Shown here in pieces: positions 9,403-18,477 of a stretch of DNA of 64,000 bases. Each line of letters opens with the position of its first letter. Positions within the stretch are counted from its first letter, which is position 1. The stretch lies in NCBI RefSeq assembly GCF_001939075.1, contig NZ_MPTA01000001.1:806001-870000 (forward strand). The letters are read 5' to 3'. The position numbers and the translations under genes were made by a program. The notes under the pieces were generated by a model. That model was not told the origin of the DNA and ran no database searches. It saw only the letters and a list, made by a program, of their open reading frames with translations. The DNA comes from Paenisporosarcina indica (GTDB lineage Bacteria; Bacillota; Bacilli; Bacillales_A; Planococcaceae).

Positions 9403-10083
9403 TTATGGCTTAACAGCAGTAGCTTGTTCTTTTGTTGATTGTTCATCTTCATATTTGTGATAATAATAAAGCACATCTTCAACATATTCATCACTATGAT
9501 TATACATGAAAATTGCATTTTCTAAATCACCTGTGGCAGCACCGTTGCTTGCCAAATAATTAGCTGCACTAAACACGGCATCGTCTATTTGATAAGGGTC
9601 AGCTTTTCCATCTTGATTTGCATCTACGCCATATCCCCCGTATTTTGCAATTACGTCCGGATTTGTTTTTTCTTGTTCCACAATTTCGCCTTTGCCTAAT
9701 CCTGAACAACTCGGATGTTGCCAACCAACAAACGTGCAAGGCATGAATTGCATATGACCTTCTGCCCCAACTGGAGATAACAATGGATCCATTGTAGAAA
9801 ACCTCGTTTCTATTCGATGGTGAGCAGCAAGTAATGTCCATGGTATTTCATATGTTTCTGCAGCCAGCTGATAAATTGGAATGTATTCTTCTGGTATTTT
9901 CATATCCACTAATCGTTTGGGTGCATCTTGTATAGACTCTGTCAGTGTATGGACGATTGGAATTCGTTGAAGGTCTCCCCAGTAAACACTAATCAAAATA
10001 AAGAGCGTCAAGGCAAACGGGACCATCAGAATGAGATATATACTTCTTTTCACAATTGAAGTTGTTTTATTTGGTTTTTTCAT
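9403..10083 (-). CDS. Membrane-anchored lytic transglycosylase
   Basis: A 226-residue protein with one N-terminal membrane segment (about residues 13-33) and an extracytoplasmic SLT-type domain. The catalytic glutamate is expected in AAHHRIETRFS, followed by GAEGHMQFMPCTF, where classical enzymes have G-x-x-Q-x-M-P. GVDANQDGKADPYQIDDA and AANYLASNGA complete the family pattern. Such enzymes cleave peptidoglycan glycan strands with 1,6-anhydro product formation. The ribosome site is modest. It converges on the YeaQ-like gene. Confidence 0.88.
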   Translation of the reverse strand: MKKPNKTTSIVKRSIYLILMVPFALTLFILISVYWGDLQRIPIVHTLTESIQDAPKRLVDMKIPEEYIPIYQLAAETYEIPWTLLAAHHRIETRFSTMDPLLSPVGAEGHMQFMPCTFVGWQHPSCSGLGKGEIVEQEKTNPDVIAKYGGYGVDANQDGKADPYQIDDAVFSAANYLASNGAATGDLENAIFMYNHSDEYVEDVLYYYHKYEDEQSTKEQATAVKP

Positions 10084-10230
10084 AATGTCGCATCCTGTTT
10101 TTTTAATAGTTTATCACATAATCGCCTTAAATAGACTCGTCAATTCATAATAGTTACCGATATGGACATTTTCAATCATATACATGATATCTTTCATTTT
10201 GTACACTTATGTTGAAGGAGGTGTGAATAT

Positions 10231-10611
10231 ATGTGGGAAGATTTTAAAAAATTCGCTTTAAAAGGGAATGTTATGGATTTGGCAGTTGCTGTAGTAATTG
10301 GTGCAGCTTTTGGAAAAATCGTAGCCTCACTCGTTTCAGATATTATCACACCACTTATGGGTGTACTAATGGGTGGCATCGACTTTACCGGTTTAGTATT
10401 CGAAGTTGGAAGTGCAAAAGTTATGTACGGGAACTTCATTCAAACTGTTGTCGATTTTCTAATCGTGGCATTTGCTATCTTCATCGTGATCCGTTTATTG
10501 ATGAAGTTTCAACGAAAAAAAGAAGCGGTGGTCGAAAAAGGGCCAGCAATCGATTCTAAAGAAGCATTGCTTGTTGAAATTCGCGATTTATTAAAAATCC
10601 AAAAGACGTAA
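10231..10611 (+). CDS. mscL: Large-conductance mechanosensitive channel MscL
   Basis: A 126-residue protein with the MscL pattern. An amphipathic N-terminal helix MWEDFKKFALKGNVMDLAVAV leads into TM1 with its Gly/Ala pore constriction. A short periplasmic loop, TM2 and a charged cytoplasmic helix ending in EIRDLLKIQKT follow. Homopentamers open on membrane tension to release solutes during hypo-osmotic shock. The ATG follows GAAGGAGGTG. A terminator directly follows the gene, which is monocistronic. Confidence 0.96.
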   Translation: MWEDFKKFALKGNVMDLAVAVVIGAAFGKIVASLVSDIITPLMGVLMGGIDFTGLVFEVGSAKVMYGNFIQTVVDFLIVAFAIFIVIRLLMKFQRKKEAVVEKGPAIDSKEALLVEIRDLLKIQKT

Positions 10612-10627
10612 TAGGTAGGTATGAAAA

Positions 10628-10654
10628 AAGAACTGGCCATTGCCAGTTCTTTTT
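10628..10654. terminator. Terminator shared by mscL and the Sco gene
   Basis: GAACTGGC / GCCAGTTC (10630-10637 and 10642-10649) with a CATT loop, flanked by A- and T-runs, so it is usable from both sides. It overlaps the last codon of the converging gene. Confidence 0.88.
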
Positions 10655-11246
10655 ATTTACCCTGTTCGATTAGTGCTTGCATATCTGCAGCAATTTCTTC
10701 TTTTGGTACATCTTTATATCCATTATAGCTTTTCACGACAATTCCATCTTGATCCACTAGATAGAAACTAACGCCATGAATTACTTGGTCTGAGCCTGGA
10801 TCAGCTTTAACAATTGCTTGAAATGAATTACGTGCAAATTGCTCAATGTAATTAGGTGCATATCCCGTAAGTAATTCCCACTTAGATTCGTCAGGCGCGT
10901 TAAATTTTGCTAAATAGTCCGCCAAGATTTCAGGTGTGTCCACCTCTGGATCTACGCTGAACTCGACAATTTTATAATCTTCTACCCCTAATTCGATTAA
11001 CTCATCTTGTATCATCGCCAAATTCATCGTCATTGGAGGGCACACATCATCACAATTAGTGAAGATAAATGTAGCCAACCATACCGTTCCCTTTAAGCTT
11101 TCCAAAGAAACTTCTTCGCCTCTTTGTGAATCATGTGAAAAAGATTCAACTTCCCAATCCGTTTCTGCTTGAAACTTATTTGAATTACATCCAGTCAATA
11201 TGACGACGCTTATGATTAATAATATGAATGCTGTTTTTAGCTTCAT
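10653..11246 (-). CDS. SCO1/SenC-family copper chaperone lipoprotein
   Basis: A thioredoxin-fold Sco protein that helps assemble the Cu-A site of cytochrome c oxidase outside the membrane. The start is placed at the ATG at 11246, which follows CGAGGAG, giving 197 residues; an upstream in-frame extension has no ribosome site. The lipobox is LTGC (Cys20). The copper ligands are Cys65 and Cys69 in TNCDDVCPP and His157 in VIHGVSF. It is the counterpart of B. subtilis YpmQ. Its position next to the Ccd genes fits a cytochrome biogenesis cluster. Confidence 0.92.
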   Translation of the reverse strand: MKLKTAFILLIISVVILTGCNSNKFQAETDWEVESFSHDSQRGEEVSLESLKGTVWLATFIFTNCDDVCPPMTMNLAMIQDELIELGVEDYKIVEFSVDPEVDTPEILADYLAKFNAPDESKWELLTGYAPNYIEQFARNSFQAIVKADPGSDQVIHGVSFYLVDQDGIVVKSYNGYKDVPKEEIAADMQALIEQGK

Positions 11247-11437
11247 TAATGGTATCTCCTCGCTTTCACTTGTTTTCATCTTAGCGAATGAAATTTCCGA
11301 ATTCAAGGTGGAAGTCTTCTTTGATTCTAACGAATTTGTGTCTTTAGCTTATTCAAACCACCAAACGAATACATTGGACGTGTTTTTTTCGCGTGAACCT
11401 CTTATAATAGAGTGACAGTGTATAAGAGGTGAGAATT

Positions 11438-11863
11438 GTGTCAGGATGGTTTTTATGGTTTATTGTATTTTGGGTGTTTATACTTGCTGGATTATTCGCT
11501 ATTGGTGGCTACTTTATGTTCCGCAAGTTTTTAAAAGTATTACCAAAGGATGATGGAAAGTCAGTACTCGACTGGGAAGAGCATTACGTCGAAACGTCCC
11601 TTCATTTATGGGGAGATCAAGCAAAAGCAATGTTAAATGAGTTGGTAACTCCCGTGCCTGAACTATTCCGTCCCGTTGCTAAACAAAAAATAGCTGGGAA
11701 AGTCGGACAATTAGCATTGGAAGAAAATGCCGAATCCATAGAAAATGATCACATTATTCGTGGATATATACAAGCAACACCAAAGCGAGATCACAAGTTT
11801 TTACGTAAAAAATTAGCGGAAATGCAGATTGATGTAACACCGTATGAACACTTATTTGAATAG
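11438..11863 (+). CDS. DUF2621-family membrane protein (YneK-like)
   Basis: A 141-residue protein with one N-terminal membrane segment (SGWFLWFIVFWVFILAGLF) and a soluble, helical C-terminal region. The start is the GTG at 11438, because AAGAGG sits directly on an alternative GTG at 11429. In B. subtilis the homologous gene yneK lies next to ccdC and ccdA, and the same partners are here, although this copy points towards ccdC. A TATAAT box at 11403-11408 is a plausible -10. Function unknown, perhaps linked to c-type cytochrome maturation by context. Confidence 0.78.
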   Translation: MSGWFLWFIVFWVFILAGLFAIGGYFMFRKFLKVLPKDDGKSVLDWEEHYVETSLHLWGDQAKAMLNELVTPVPELFRPVAKQKIAGKVGQLALEENAESIENDHIIRGYIQATPKRDHKFLRKKLAEMQIDVTPYEHLFE

Positions 11864-11864
11864 A

Positions 11865-11897
11865 AAAACCGACCTTATGTAGTTAAGGTCGGTTTTT
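11865..11897. terminator. Bidirectional terminator overlapping the end of ccdC
   Basis: AAAAACCGACCTTA / TAAGGTCGGTTTTT (11865-11877, 11884-11897). One stem arm encodes the last residues (KKPTL) of CcdC, so the terminator is partly inside the coding sequence. Confidence 0.85.
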
Positions 11898-12390
11898 TTG
11901 TATGTTCATCTAATGTTTTTTCGAGTTTCTTATATTGAATCAGCATGGCGATGCGCCAAGGCACAATCATGCCAAATGCCAATAACCAAAACATTCCACT
12001 TAACTCGCCCACATGAATCGTTGAACTTAAAATGAGTTTCGCTATTAACCGAACAATCAATAAACCAATTAATATGAAAATAAAGGCTTTCGATGGTTTT
12101 AAATAAATAGCTTCATCTTTCACTTCAAATCTAGACGTCCATATCAACACAGTTGAAAATAGTAAACCTACGCCTATTGATTCCGCAATTTGAATTGGGT
12201 GTACACGAAAAAACTCAAAGACAAACATGAGTGCCCCTGTTGACATGAAAAGTGGTGGCAAAATAATTTTTTTAGCGCTAGCTGGTTTTTTCGCGGATCT
12301 TGCTCGTACTGTCATGACAAATGTGCCCATGACAACTGCAACAATTGTTGATCCAATGATTAACCACTGCGAAGGAATTTGCTCAATCAT
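11875..12390 (-). CDS. ccdC: CcdC-like integral membrane protein (DUF1453)
   Basis: A 171-residue protein with about four to five membrane segments, matching the CcdC/DUF1453 family. In B. subtilis ccdC lies downstream of ccdA; the family is implicated, but not essential, in cytochrome c synthesis. The ATG follows TAGGAGG. It is 37 bp downstream of ccdA on the same strand, so co-transcription is likely. The CheY-like gene that sits between them in B. subtilis (yneI) is absent here. Confidence 0.85.
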   Translation of the reverse strand: MIEQIPSQWLIIGSTIVAVVMGTFVMTVRARSAKKPASAKKIILPPLFMSTGALMFVFEFFRVHPIQIAESIGVGLLFSTVLIWTSRFEVKDEAIYLKPSKAFIFILIGLLIVRLIAKLILSSTIHVGELSGMFWLLAFGMIVPWRIAMLIQYKKLEKTLDEHTKKPTLTT

Positions 12391-12427
12391 TCGATTCCTC
12401 CTATTTTTTCAAATCTTATTATTTTCG

Positions 12428-13138
12428 TTAAAAACCTTGGAAGTCTCCAAAGATGGGACTTAAAATACGAATGATATATGTCATGCCATCAAAGAATAAT
12501 AAGATTCCGACAGCAATCATGATGTACCCACCGATTTTGACGATTTTCATACTGTGTTTTCGAATCCAGCCCATTCGTGTAATAAAGAACGATAACACGA
12601 AGAACGGAATCGCGAATCCTAATACATATGCTAACATGTACCATATACCAGATCCTGGGTTAGCTGCACCAAGCGAAAGGACAGACATTAATATGGGACC
12701 TGTACAGGGAGTCCACCCTGCTGCAAATGCCATACCGATCAGGATGGTACCAAAATAACCCGATGGTCTATTTTTAAATTGGACTTTTCTGTCTTTCATG
12801 AGAAATTTCGGTTGAAATACACCTACAACGATTAAACCAAATAACACAATAAAGATAGCACCTATTTGTCTAATTAAATCTTGGTATTGAATATAGGCAG
12901 TGTTTACAAAGTTTGTCCCGAAACCCAATGCGATAAAAATGAATGAAAAGCCAAGCAAGAAAAATAGGGTGTGCAACATTCCTCGTTTCTGTAAAATTCC
13001 TCGATCTGTCTTTAGCTCATCTAATGTCATTCCCGTGATGTAAGAAAGAAAAGCAGGATATAAAGGTAATGTACACGGTGAAATGAAGCTTAGAAATCCC
13101 GCTCCAAATGCTAATAATATATTGATTTCTGATGCCAT
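12428..13138 (-). CDS. ccdA: Cytochrome c biogenesis protein CcdA
   Basis: A 236-residue polytopic membrane protein with six predicted spans. The two redox cysteines are conserved: Cys22 in SPCTLPLYP and Cys145 in WTPCTGPI. CcdA passes electrons from cytoplasmic thioredoxin to extracytoplasmic thiol-disulfide proteins that keep apocytochrome c haem sites reduced. The ATG follows AAAGGAG. It is the first gene of the ccdA-ccdC unit, next to the Sco chaperone. Confidence 0.95.
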   Translation of the reverse strand: MASEINILLAFGAGFLSFISPCTLPLYPAFLSYITGMTLDELKTDRGILQKRGMLHTLFFLLGFSFIFIALGFGTNFVNTAYIQYQDLIRQIGAIFIVLFGLIVVGVFQPKFLMKDRKVQFKNRPSGYFGTILIGMAFAAGWTPCTGPILMSVLSLGAANPGSGIWYMLAYVLGFAIPFFVLSFFITRMGWIRKHSMKIVKIGGYIMIAVGILLFFDGMTYIIRILSPIFGDFQGF

Positions 13139-13226
13139 AATGTCGCTCCTTTACCATTCTCCTAACATCGTATCAAATAATCATGCAAATAACTTCATTT
13201 AAGGTTGTGACATTTTTTTGTCCAAA

Positions 13227-13253
13227 CAAAAGAGGACACAAATGTGCCCCCTC
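13227..13253 (-). terminator. Terminator of the ABC exporter pair
   Basis: A GC-rich hairpin (GAGG...CCTC outer arms, CACA/TGTG inner arms, 13232-13253) is followed by TTTTG on the minus strand, just after the stop of the second ABC gene. Confidence 0.6.
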
Positions 13254-13260
13254 ATTTCAG

Positions 13261-15039
13261 TTATACAGTTTCTTCCACAATGTTATTTTGGAGCATATAC
13301 ATTTTGTGATATAGCCCTCTAGCAGTGAGCAATTCTTGATGATTGCCCCGCTCCACCACTTCACCTTGATGCAACACAAGAATCAGTTCGGCATCTTGAA
13401 TTGTGCTTAAACGGTGTGCAATCGCAATGGTAGTTCGACCTTCACGCATTTTTTTCAGACTCGATTGAATGGCTACTTCTGTTTCGGTATCGATGTTTGC
13501 TGTTGCTTCATCGAGTACTAAAATTTTAGGATCAGTTGCCATTGTACGTGCGAATGCAACAAGTTGACGTTGACCACTAGAGAAAGTTGAACCCCGCTCG
13601 GTCACTTTTTGTTTATACCCATCTGGTAATTGGTTAATAAACGCATCGGCCTGCACAAATTCAGCCGCAGTTCTTACTTCTTCAGCTGTCATGTCTTGAT
13701 GGTGCAAACGGATGTTACTTTCAATATCACCGAAGAACAAGAATGGATCTTGCAAGACGAGACCCATTCTTTCGCGTAACTCTTGTGTCTTGAAGTCTTT
13801 CACGGATTGTCCGTCTATTAATATATCACCATGTTCGTATTCATAAAAACGCATCAATAAATTGATGATTGAACTTTTCCCACTCCCTGTATGACCAACA
13901 AGCGCAACGGTTTCCCCAGGTTGTGCGGTAAACGAGATATTTTTGAGTACATCGGTTTGACCATCATACGAAAATGTCACATTTTTAAACTCTATTTTCC
14001 CATTCGTGATTTGTGCCGTTGTATTTGCTTGAGCTGGTGCCAATTCCTCTTCATCCAGCAACTTGAATACACGAGAAGCAGCAACGATTGCTTGTTGGAA
14101 AATAGATAGACGCTGCATCACTTGATTGATTGGTTCAAAGAAACGGTCAATATACGTAACAAACGCATAAATAACCCCGACTTCTATCGTATTGTTGAAA
14201 GATGTGATCCCAAAATAGCTGAGCAACATAATAAGCGCGAGTGCATATACCAAATCGATTGCAGGTCGTAGCAGCAAACTGTCCATTTTGATATTACGTT
14301 TGCCCGCTTTCCAATGTTGTTCATTAATGTCATTAAACTCATCTTTCAAACGAGGTTCTTGTCGAAACGCCTGAATCATGGACATTCCTTGTAGTGACTC
14401 CGCCAGTTTCGCATTTAATTGACTTAGGCGTTCACGTAAATCTTGATAAAATACCGAACTGTAACGTCGATACATACGAATAATCATGAACAAAATCGGT
14501 AATAGCAACAGGGTGACCAATGCGAGTTTGACATTTAATATAAACATCGCAATGTACACTCCAATTACTAAAAATCCACTTTGCAAAAAGCCGACCAATA
14601 CGCTGACAAACATATCTTTAATGGCTTCTGTATCATTTGTTACACGAGACACGATACTACCCGCAGGCGTTTTATCAAAATAGCGCATCCCTAAATTCTG
14701 CACTTTTGTAAATACATCAATTCGCATTTGCTGAATAATTTTCAACGCGATCTCTTGGAATTTCAATAGTTGGAAATAGCTGATCACCACATTCGATAGT
14801 TGAATAAACAAGTAAGCTCCTGCTAGCCCCACTAGTGGTCCTGTTGGAAAGTTTCGAGCTGTTAAGTAATCATCGATAAACGTTTTGATTAACATCGGTC
14901 CTACGACATCCCCAATAACAGTAAGAACGAGTAAGATCAAGGCAATTGTGATTACTTTTTTATGCGGCGATAAATATGAAAGTAGCCGTTTCAATATTAT
15001 CCCTTGATCTTTACCGGTTAGTTTCGGCTGTTGTTCCAT
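13261..15039 (-). CDS. ABC exporter subunit, canonical ATPase (BmrD/YheH-like)
   Basis: A 592-residue half-transporter with six N-terminal membrane spans and a C-terminal nucleotide-binding domain. Walker A is GHTGSGKSS, the signature reads FSSGQRQLV, and Walker B ends LVLDEATANID with an intact catalytic glutamate. It starts in a TAATG overlap with the upstream subunit, which implies translational coupling and 1:1 assembly. The pair resembles B. subtilis BmrC-BmrD, a heterodimeric multidrug exporter; the substrate here is unproven. Confidence 0.9.
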   Translation of the reverse strand: MEQQPKLTGKDQGIILKRLLSYLSPHKKVITIALILLVLTVIGDVVGPMLIKTFIDDYLTARNFPTGPLVGLAGAYLFIQLSNVVISYFQLLKFQEIALKIIQQMRIDVFTKVQNLGMRYFDKTPAGSIVSRVTNDTEAIKDMFVSVLVGFLQSGFLVIGVYIAMFILNVKLALVTLLLLPILFMIIRMYRRYSSVFYQDLRERLSQLNAKLAESLQGMSMIQAFRQEPRLKDEFNDINEQHWKAGKRNIKMDSLLLRPAIDLVYALALIMLLSYFGITSFNNTIEVGVIYAFVTYIDRFFEPINQVMQRLSIFQQAIVAASRVFKLLDEEELAPAQANTTAQITNGKIEFKNVTFSYDGQTDVLKNISFTAQPGETVALVGHTGSGKSSIINLLMRFYEYEHGDILIDGQSVKDFKTQELRERMGLVLQDPFLFFGDIESNIRLHHQDMTAEEVRTAAEFVQADAFINQLPDGYKQKVTERGSTFSSGQRQLVAFARTMATDPKILVLDEATANIDTETEVAIQSSLKKMREGRTTIAIAHRLSTIQDAELILVLHQGEVVERGNHQELLTARGLYHKMYMLQNNIVEETV

Positions 15040-16793
15040 TACGCCTCACCTCCCATTTCGACGAGTGCTTCTAGTTGTTGTAACTGATACATCTCATAAT
15101 AACGGCCTTTTAGTTCCATTAGTTCTTCATGCGATCCTTTTTCTTCAATCGTCCCTTCATGTAGAACGATGATTTGATGTGCATGTTGTATGGCACTTAG
15201 TCGATGTGCCGTAATAATGGTCGTTTCGTCCGTTCGAGTTGCTTTTAATGACTCCAGTATGGCTTCTTCTGTGCGCGCATCTACAGCTGAAAGTGAATCA
15301 TCTAAAATGAGCAGCTCTGGTTTCATCATTAACGCACGTGCGATCGAGATTCTTTGCTTTTGTCCACCCGATAATGAAACGCCTCGTTCTCCAACGATGG
15401 TTTCATAACCATTGGTGAATTTCAAGATATCTTCATGAATGTGTGCGAGTTGTGCCGCTTCATAGACATCTGCTAGTGGCGCAGTGGTATTTGTAAATGC
15501 GATATTCCCTGCAACGGTTGTCGAGAACAAGAAATGATCTTGTGGAACATAACCAATTGCCGAGCGGAGTCGTTCTTTTTTGTATGAATTAATCGAATGG
15601 CCGCCATATGTAATAGAGCCATCGTATCCTTCAAACTCACGAAGTAATAACTTTAGAATCGCTGTTTTACCAGAACCTGTCTTGCCGACAATTCCTAATG
15701 TTTCTCCCCTTTTCAATGTGAAGTAAACATGTTTAAGTGCGGCACGTTCATCATCTGGAAACTTAAACTCATGGATATTGACCTCTAAATCACCTTGTGC
15801 TTTTTCATCAAGTGCATGTTCTGCATCATCTATATCTATGGGTTCAGCGAGCAGCGTCCTTATCCGATCGTACGAAGCACGTCCTCGCTCCACAATGTTA
15901 AACAACCATCCAAATGCAAGCATCGGCCAAACAAGTAATCCTAAATAAGCTGTAAACGCGATTAAATCCCCGATTGTCATATCTCCTGCCACGATAAAAC
16001 GTGCACCAAATGTAATGGATAGGAAGAAGGACACACCGACAATCGCAGAAATCGTTGGGTCAAATAGTGAATCTACTTTGGCTACATGGATATTCTTTTT
16101 CACAACATCATCTGATAATTGAACAAAATCTTGAATATCTTCTTTTTCCTGACCAAATGTTTTGATGACTTTAATGCCCGAAATACTTTCTTGTGCTTTA
16201 TCGTTTAAGTTGGAGAAAGCTTCTTGGGCAAAATGGAAACGATTGTGTAATAGTTTCCCATAGTAACTCGTTAAATACGCCATAATTGGCATTGGAATCA
16301 ACGCAATCAATGTTAACTTCCAGTCGATGGTGATGGCCATCGCAGCAATTACGAAACCACCGGTTGTGATGGAGTCAACAAGCGTTAACACACCTGCTCC
16401 TGCCGTTTGTTGAACTGCAGATAAATCATTTGTTGCATGTGCCATTAAATCTCCGACGCGACGTTTTTGATAAAACTGTGGTGACATGCGTGTGAAATGT
16501 TGGAACAATCGCTCCCTTAATTGACGGGCGAGCAAGATGGCAGAGCCGAAAATCATCATACGCCAATAATAGCGAATGATATACATAGCAAGTGCTGCTC
16601 CAGCAAGTAAAAGTAACCATTTCGTAAGTGCTTCGCTTGTTAAGCTTCCTAGTCGGATTTCATCGACGACATAACCAATTATTTTAGGTGGCAGCAGTTG
16701 CAAAAAAGCAACGAACATCAGCATAATAATCCCAACTATATACTGTTTCTTTCTCTCTTTAAAAAACCACCCTAAATCTAAAAATACTTTCAC
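15039..16793 (-). CDS. ABC exporter subunit, degenerate ATPase site (BmrC/YheI-like)
   Basis: A 584-residue half-transporter with six membrane spans and an ATPase domain. Walker A is GKTGSGKTA and the signature is LSGGQKQR. Walker B reads LLILDDSLSAVDA, with Asp where the catalytic Glu is usual. This asymmetry is a hallmark of heterodimeric exporters such as BmrCD. The start is a GTG at 16793 preceded by GGGGGA. The segment LGWFFK and the overall length (585 in B. subtilis BmrC) support this assignment. It follows the uvrX-like gene by 129 bp. Confidence 0.9.
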   Translation of the reverse strand: MKVFLDLGWFFKERKKQYIVGIIMLMFVAFLQLLPPKIIGYVVDEIRLGSLTSEALTKWLLLLAGAALAMYIIRYYWRMMIFGSAILLARQLRERLFQHFTRMSPQFYQKRRVGDLMAHATNDLSAVQQTAGAGVLTLVDSITTGGFVIAAMAITIDWKLTLIALIPMPIMAYLTSYYGKLLHNRFHFAQEAFSNLNDKAQESISGIKVIKTFGQEKEDIQDFVQLSDDVVKKNIHVAKVDSLFDPTISAIVGVSFFLSITFGARFIVAGDMTIGDLIAFTAYLGLLVWPMLAFGWLFNIVERGRASYDRIRTLLAEPIDIDDAEHALDEKAQGDLEVNIHEFKFPDDERAALKHVYFTLKRGETLGIVGKTGSGKTAILKLLLREFEGYDGSITYGGHSINSYKKERLRSAIGYVPQDHFLFSTTVAGNIAFTNTTAPLADVYEAAQLAHIHEDILKFTNGYETIVGERGVSLSGGQKQRISIARALMMKPELLILDDSLSAVDARTEEAILESLKATRTDETTIITAHRLSAIQHAHQIIVLHEGTIEEKGSHEELMELKGRYYEMYQLQQLEALVEMGGEA

Positions 16794-16922
16794 GCAGGTA
16801 TCCCCCGATTCTTTTTCTAAGACCTTACTAGTTTAGCAAATGTTCTAAATTTAGAGAAGATATGAAAAGAAAAATTATTCGGATTGTGAAATGTTTTTGT
16901 ATCTTATCGAAAAAATTCATTC

Positions 16923-18179
16923 TTATTCAGCTTTATGCCCTCCAATTAATTTCGCACGTGCTCTAGCCGTTCCAGCATCTGTGTAGGACACAGCACGCAG
17001 CAAGGCTGCTGATCCATACTTGCTGCGAATCTGATCCATTGCCGCACCCAGTTTCCGTCTACGCCATTTTTCAGCTTCAAATAAGCTGAGTTGCATGGAG
17101 TGCTCAGGTTCTACATTTGACAAAGTGACGGACAAGCGCCGAACGGGTCGATCATCAAAATGCTCATGAAATAATTTCACGCACATGTTATAGATTTTCA
17201 TCGTGTCGTTTGTTCCTTCTTCCATTGAACGAGAGCGATGAAACCCGCCACCAAAAGCATGCTTACTATACTCAACACCTAGATGTACGGTACGTCCGAC
17301 TTTCCCAGCTTCACGTGCACGTCTTGCCACGTCCTCCGTCATTTCAAGTACGACCGCCAGAATGTCTTCCGGCTTTCGGTAATCACGAAATAAGACCTGC
17401 CCTTTGCCATAACTAATTTGCCCTGCCACAAGCGGTGCTCCTAATTCGGATAAATCAATTCCCCACGCATGGTGATAGAGCTGGTTTCCCATGACTCCGA
17501 ATTTCGCTTCAAGCGTGGCTAAATCCGTTTTTGCCAAATCACCGACTGAAAAAATACCCATGGCGTTCAAATTTTTTTCCATTTGACGCCCGATTCCCCA
17601 CATTTTGCTGAGTGGGGATACCGGCCATAACTTCGTTGATACGTCGTCGTATGTCCATCGTGCAAATCCTGTTTTTTTGGCATCTAAATCAAGTGCTAAC
17701 TTCGACATCAACATATTGGGACCCATGCCCATCGCAGAAGGGATTTGAAACATCTCGAGCAACTCGTCTTGGATGCGCCCAATCGTTTGTTCGATTGGTC
17801 CCCACAGTTGCTCCGTCCCTTCTAGATCGATAAAGCTTTCATCGATACTGTATACGTGTATGGCTTCTTTCGGTACATACTCACTTAGTAAACGTGTAAT
17901 TTCCATCGACACCCGCACGAAAAATCCCATTTTGGGTTCAATCAACCGAATATCTGGATGGTCAGGTATTTCAAATAAACGTGTACCTGTTTTAACACCA
18001 AAATCCTTTTTTAATGAAGGGGAAGCAGCTAACACAACACTTCCCTTCTGTTCTTGATTTCCAATAATGGCAATTGGGGTTTTCATCACATCAAGACCCT
18101 CATCAACTGCTGCACAACTTGCATAGAAACTGCGCATATCCAAACATACAATTTTTCGATCAGGCAAATTTTCATACAT
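16923..18179 (-). CDS. Y-family DNA polymerase, UvrX/YqjW-like (translesion synthesis)
   Basis: A 418-residue protein with the Y-family polymerase catalytic motifs: CLDMRSFYASCAAV with Asp14, and YSIDESFIDL. A WGIGRQMEKNL helix-hairpin-helix region follows, then a little-finger domain. Length and sequence fit the UmuC-like YqjW/UvrX group (about 410 residues) rather than DinB/Pol IV. Two GAAC-N4-GTTY boxes stand in the ~60 bp upstream, predicting LexA/SOS control. The small YolD-like partner gene often found with yqjW is not seen here. Confidence 0.9.
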   Translation of the reverse strand: MYENLPDRKIVCLDMRSFYASCAAVDEGLDVMKTPIAIIGNQEQKGSVVLAASPSLKKDFGVKTGTRLFEIPDHPDIRLIEPKMGFFVRVSMEITRLLSEYVPKEAIHVYSIDESFIDLEGTEQLWGPIEQTIGRIQDELLEMFQIPSAMGMGPNMLMSKLALDLDAKKTGFARWTYDDVSTKLWPVSPLSKMWGIGRQMEKNLNAMGIFSVGDLAKTDLATLEAKFGVMGNQLYHHAWGIDLSELGAPLVAGQISYGKGQVLFRDYRKPEDILAVVLEMTEDVARRAREAGKVGRTVHLGVEYSKHAFGGGFHRSRSMEEGTNDTMKIYNMCVKLFHEHFDDRPVRRLSVTLSNVEPEHSMQLSLFEAEKWRRRKLGAAMDQIRSKYGSAALLRAVSYTDAGTARARAKLIGGHKAE

Positions 18180-18200
18180 AATGCTCTTTTCCTCTCCATA

Positions 18201-18212
18201 GAACGTTTGTTC
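18201..18212. promoter_or_regulatory. LexA (DinR) box 1
   Basis: GAACGTTTGTTC is a perfect GAAC-N4-GTTC core of the Gram-positive SOS box, 22 bp upstream of the uvrX-like ATG. Confidence 0.8.
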
Positions 18213-18227
18213 TAATCAGTATACACC

Positions 18228-18239
18228 AAACAGACGTTC
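18228..18239. promoter_or_regulatory. LexA (DinR) box 2
   Basis: On the minus strand GAACGTCTGTTT matches GAAC-N4-GTTC at seven of the eight fixed positions. It is centred 27 bp from box 1. The divergent tiny genes at 18323 could also be influenced by this repressor. Confidence 0.6.
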
Positions 18240-18322
18240 TTATTCAATGAGGGTGAATTTCCTGAAAATAACAGGAAAAATCAAACAGTGGAAGACATTC
18301 AAAAAATTTAAAGGAGGGACAA

Positions 18323-18391
18323 GTGGTGTCTTTGCATATCACAACCACACCTTCTCATATGATTTACTATTCGACTAAAGGAGTGGTGTAA
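18323..18391 (+). CDS. Tiny ORF coupled to the Cys-rich peptide (22 aa)
   Basis: A GTG at 18323 follows AAAGGAGGG at ideal spacing and opens a 22-codon frame (VVSLHITTTPSHMIYYSTKGVV). Its stop TAA shares its last A with the ATG of the next peptide (TAATG). The strong ribosome site and the overlap suggest a leader or coupled peptide. It matches no family I know and the peptide may not matter in itself. Confidence 0.4.
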   Translation: MVSLHITTTPSHMIYYSTKGVV

Positions 18392-18462
18392 TGGCGAAAG
18401 CAAACAAGTGCAAACGTTGTGGTAAATCATCGAGCAATTGTTCTAAATGTAATAAGTGTTGA
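18391..18462 (+). CDS. Cys-rich 23-aa peptide
   Basis: The ATG at 18391 follows AAAGGAG at 7 nt and encodes 23 residues, MAKANKCKRCGKSSSNCSKC plus NKC. It has five cysteines (7, 10, 17, 20, 23) in two CxxC pairs and a final CxxC overlap. The layout suggests metal binding, like half a zinc ribbon or a tiny metallothionein. It overlaps the upstream 22-codon ORF by one base, and a hairpin follows. No family is recognised. Confidence 0.6.
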   Translation: MAKANKCKRCGKSSSNCSKCNKC

Positions 18463-18477
18463 AATAGAAAAAATTTT

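Noticed and set aside
13261-16793. The two ABC genes as a homodimeric exporter pair such as YfiB/YfiC
   Set aside because: The degenerate Walker B Asp in one subunit, the TAATG coupling and the lengths fit the heterodimeric BmrC/BmrD type better, although YfiBC cannot be fully excluded.
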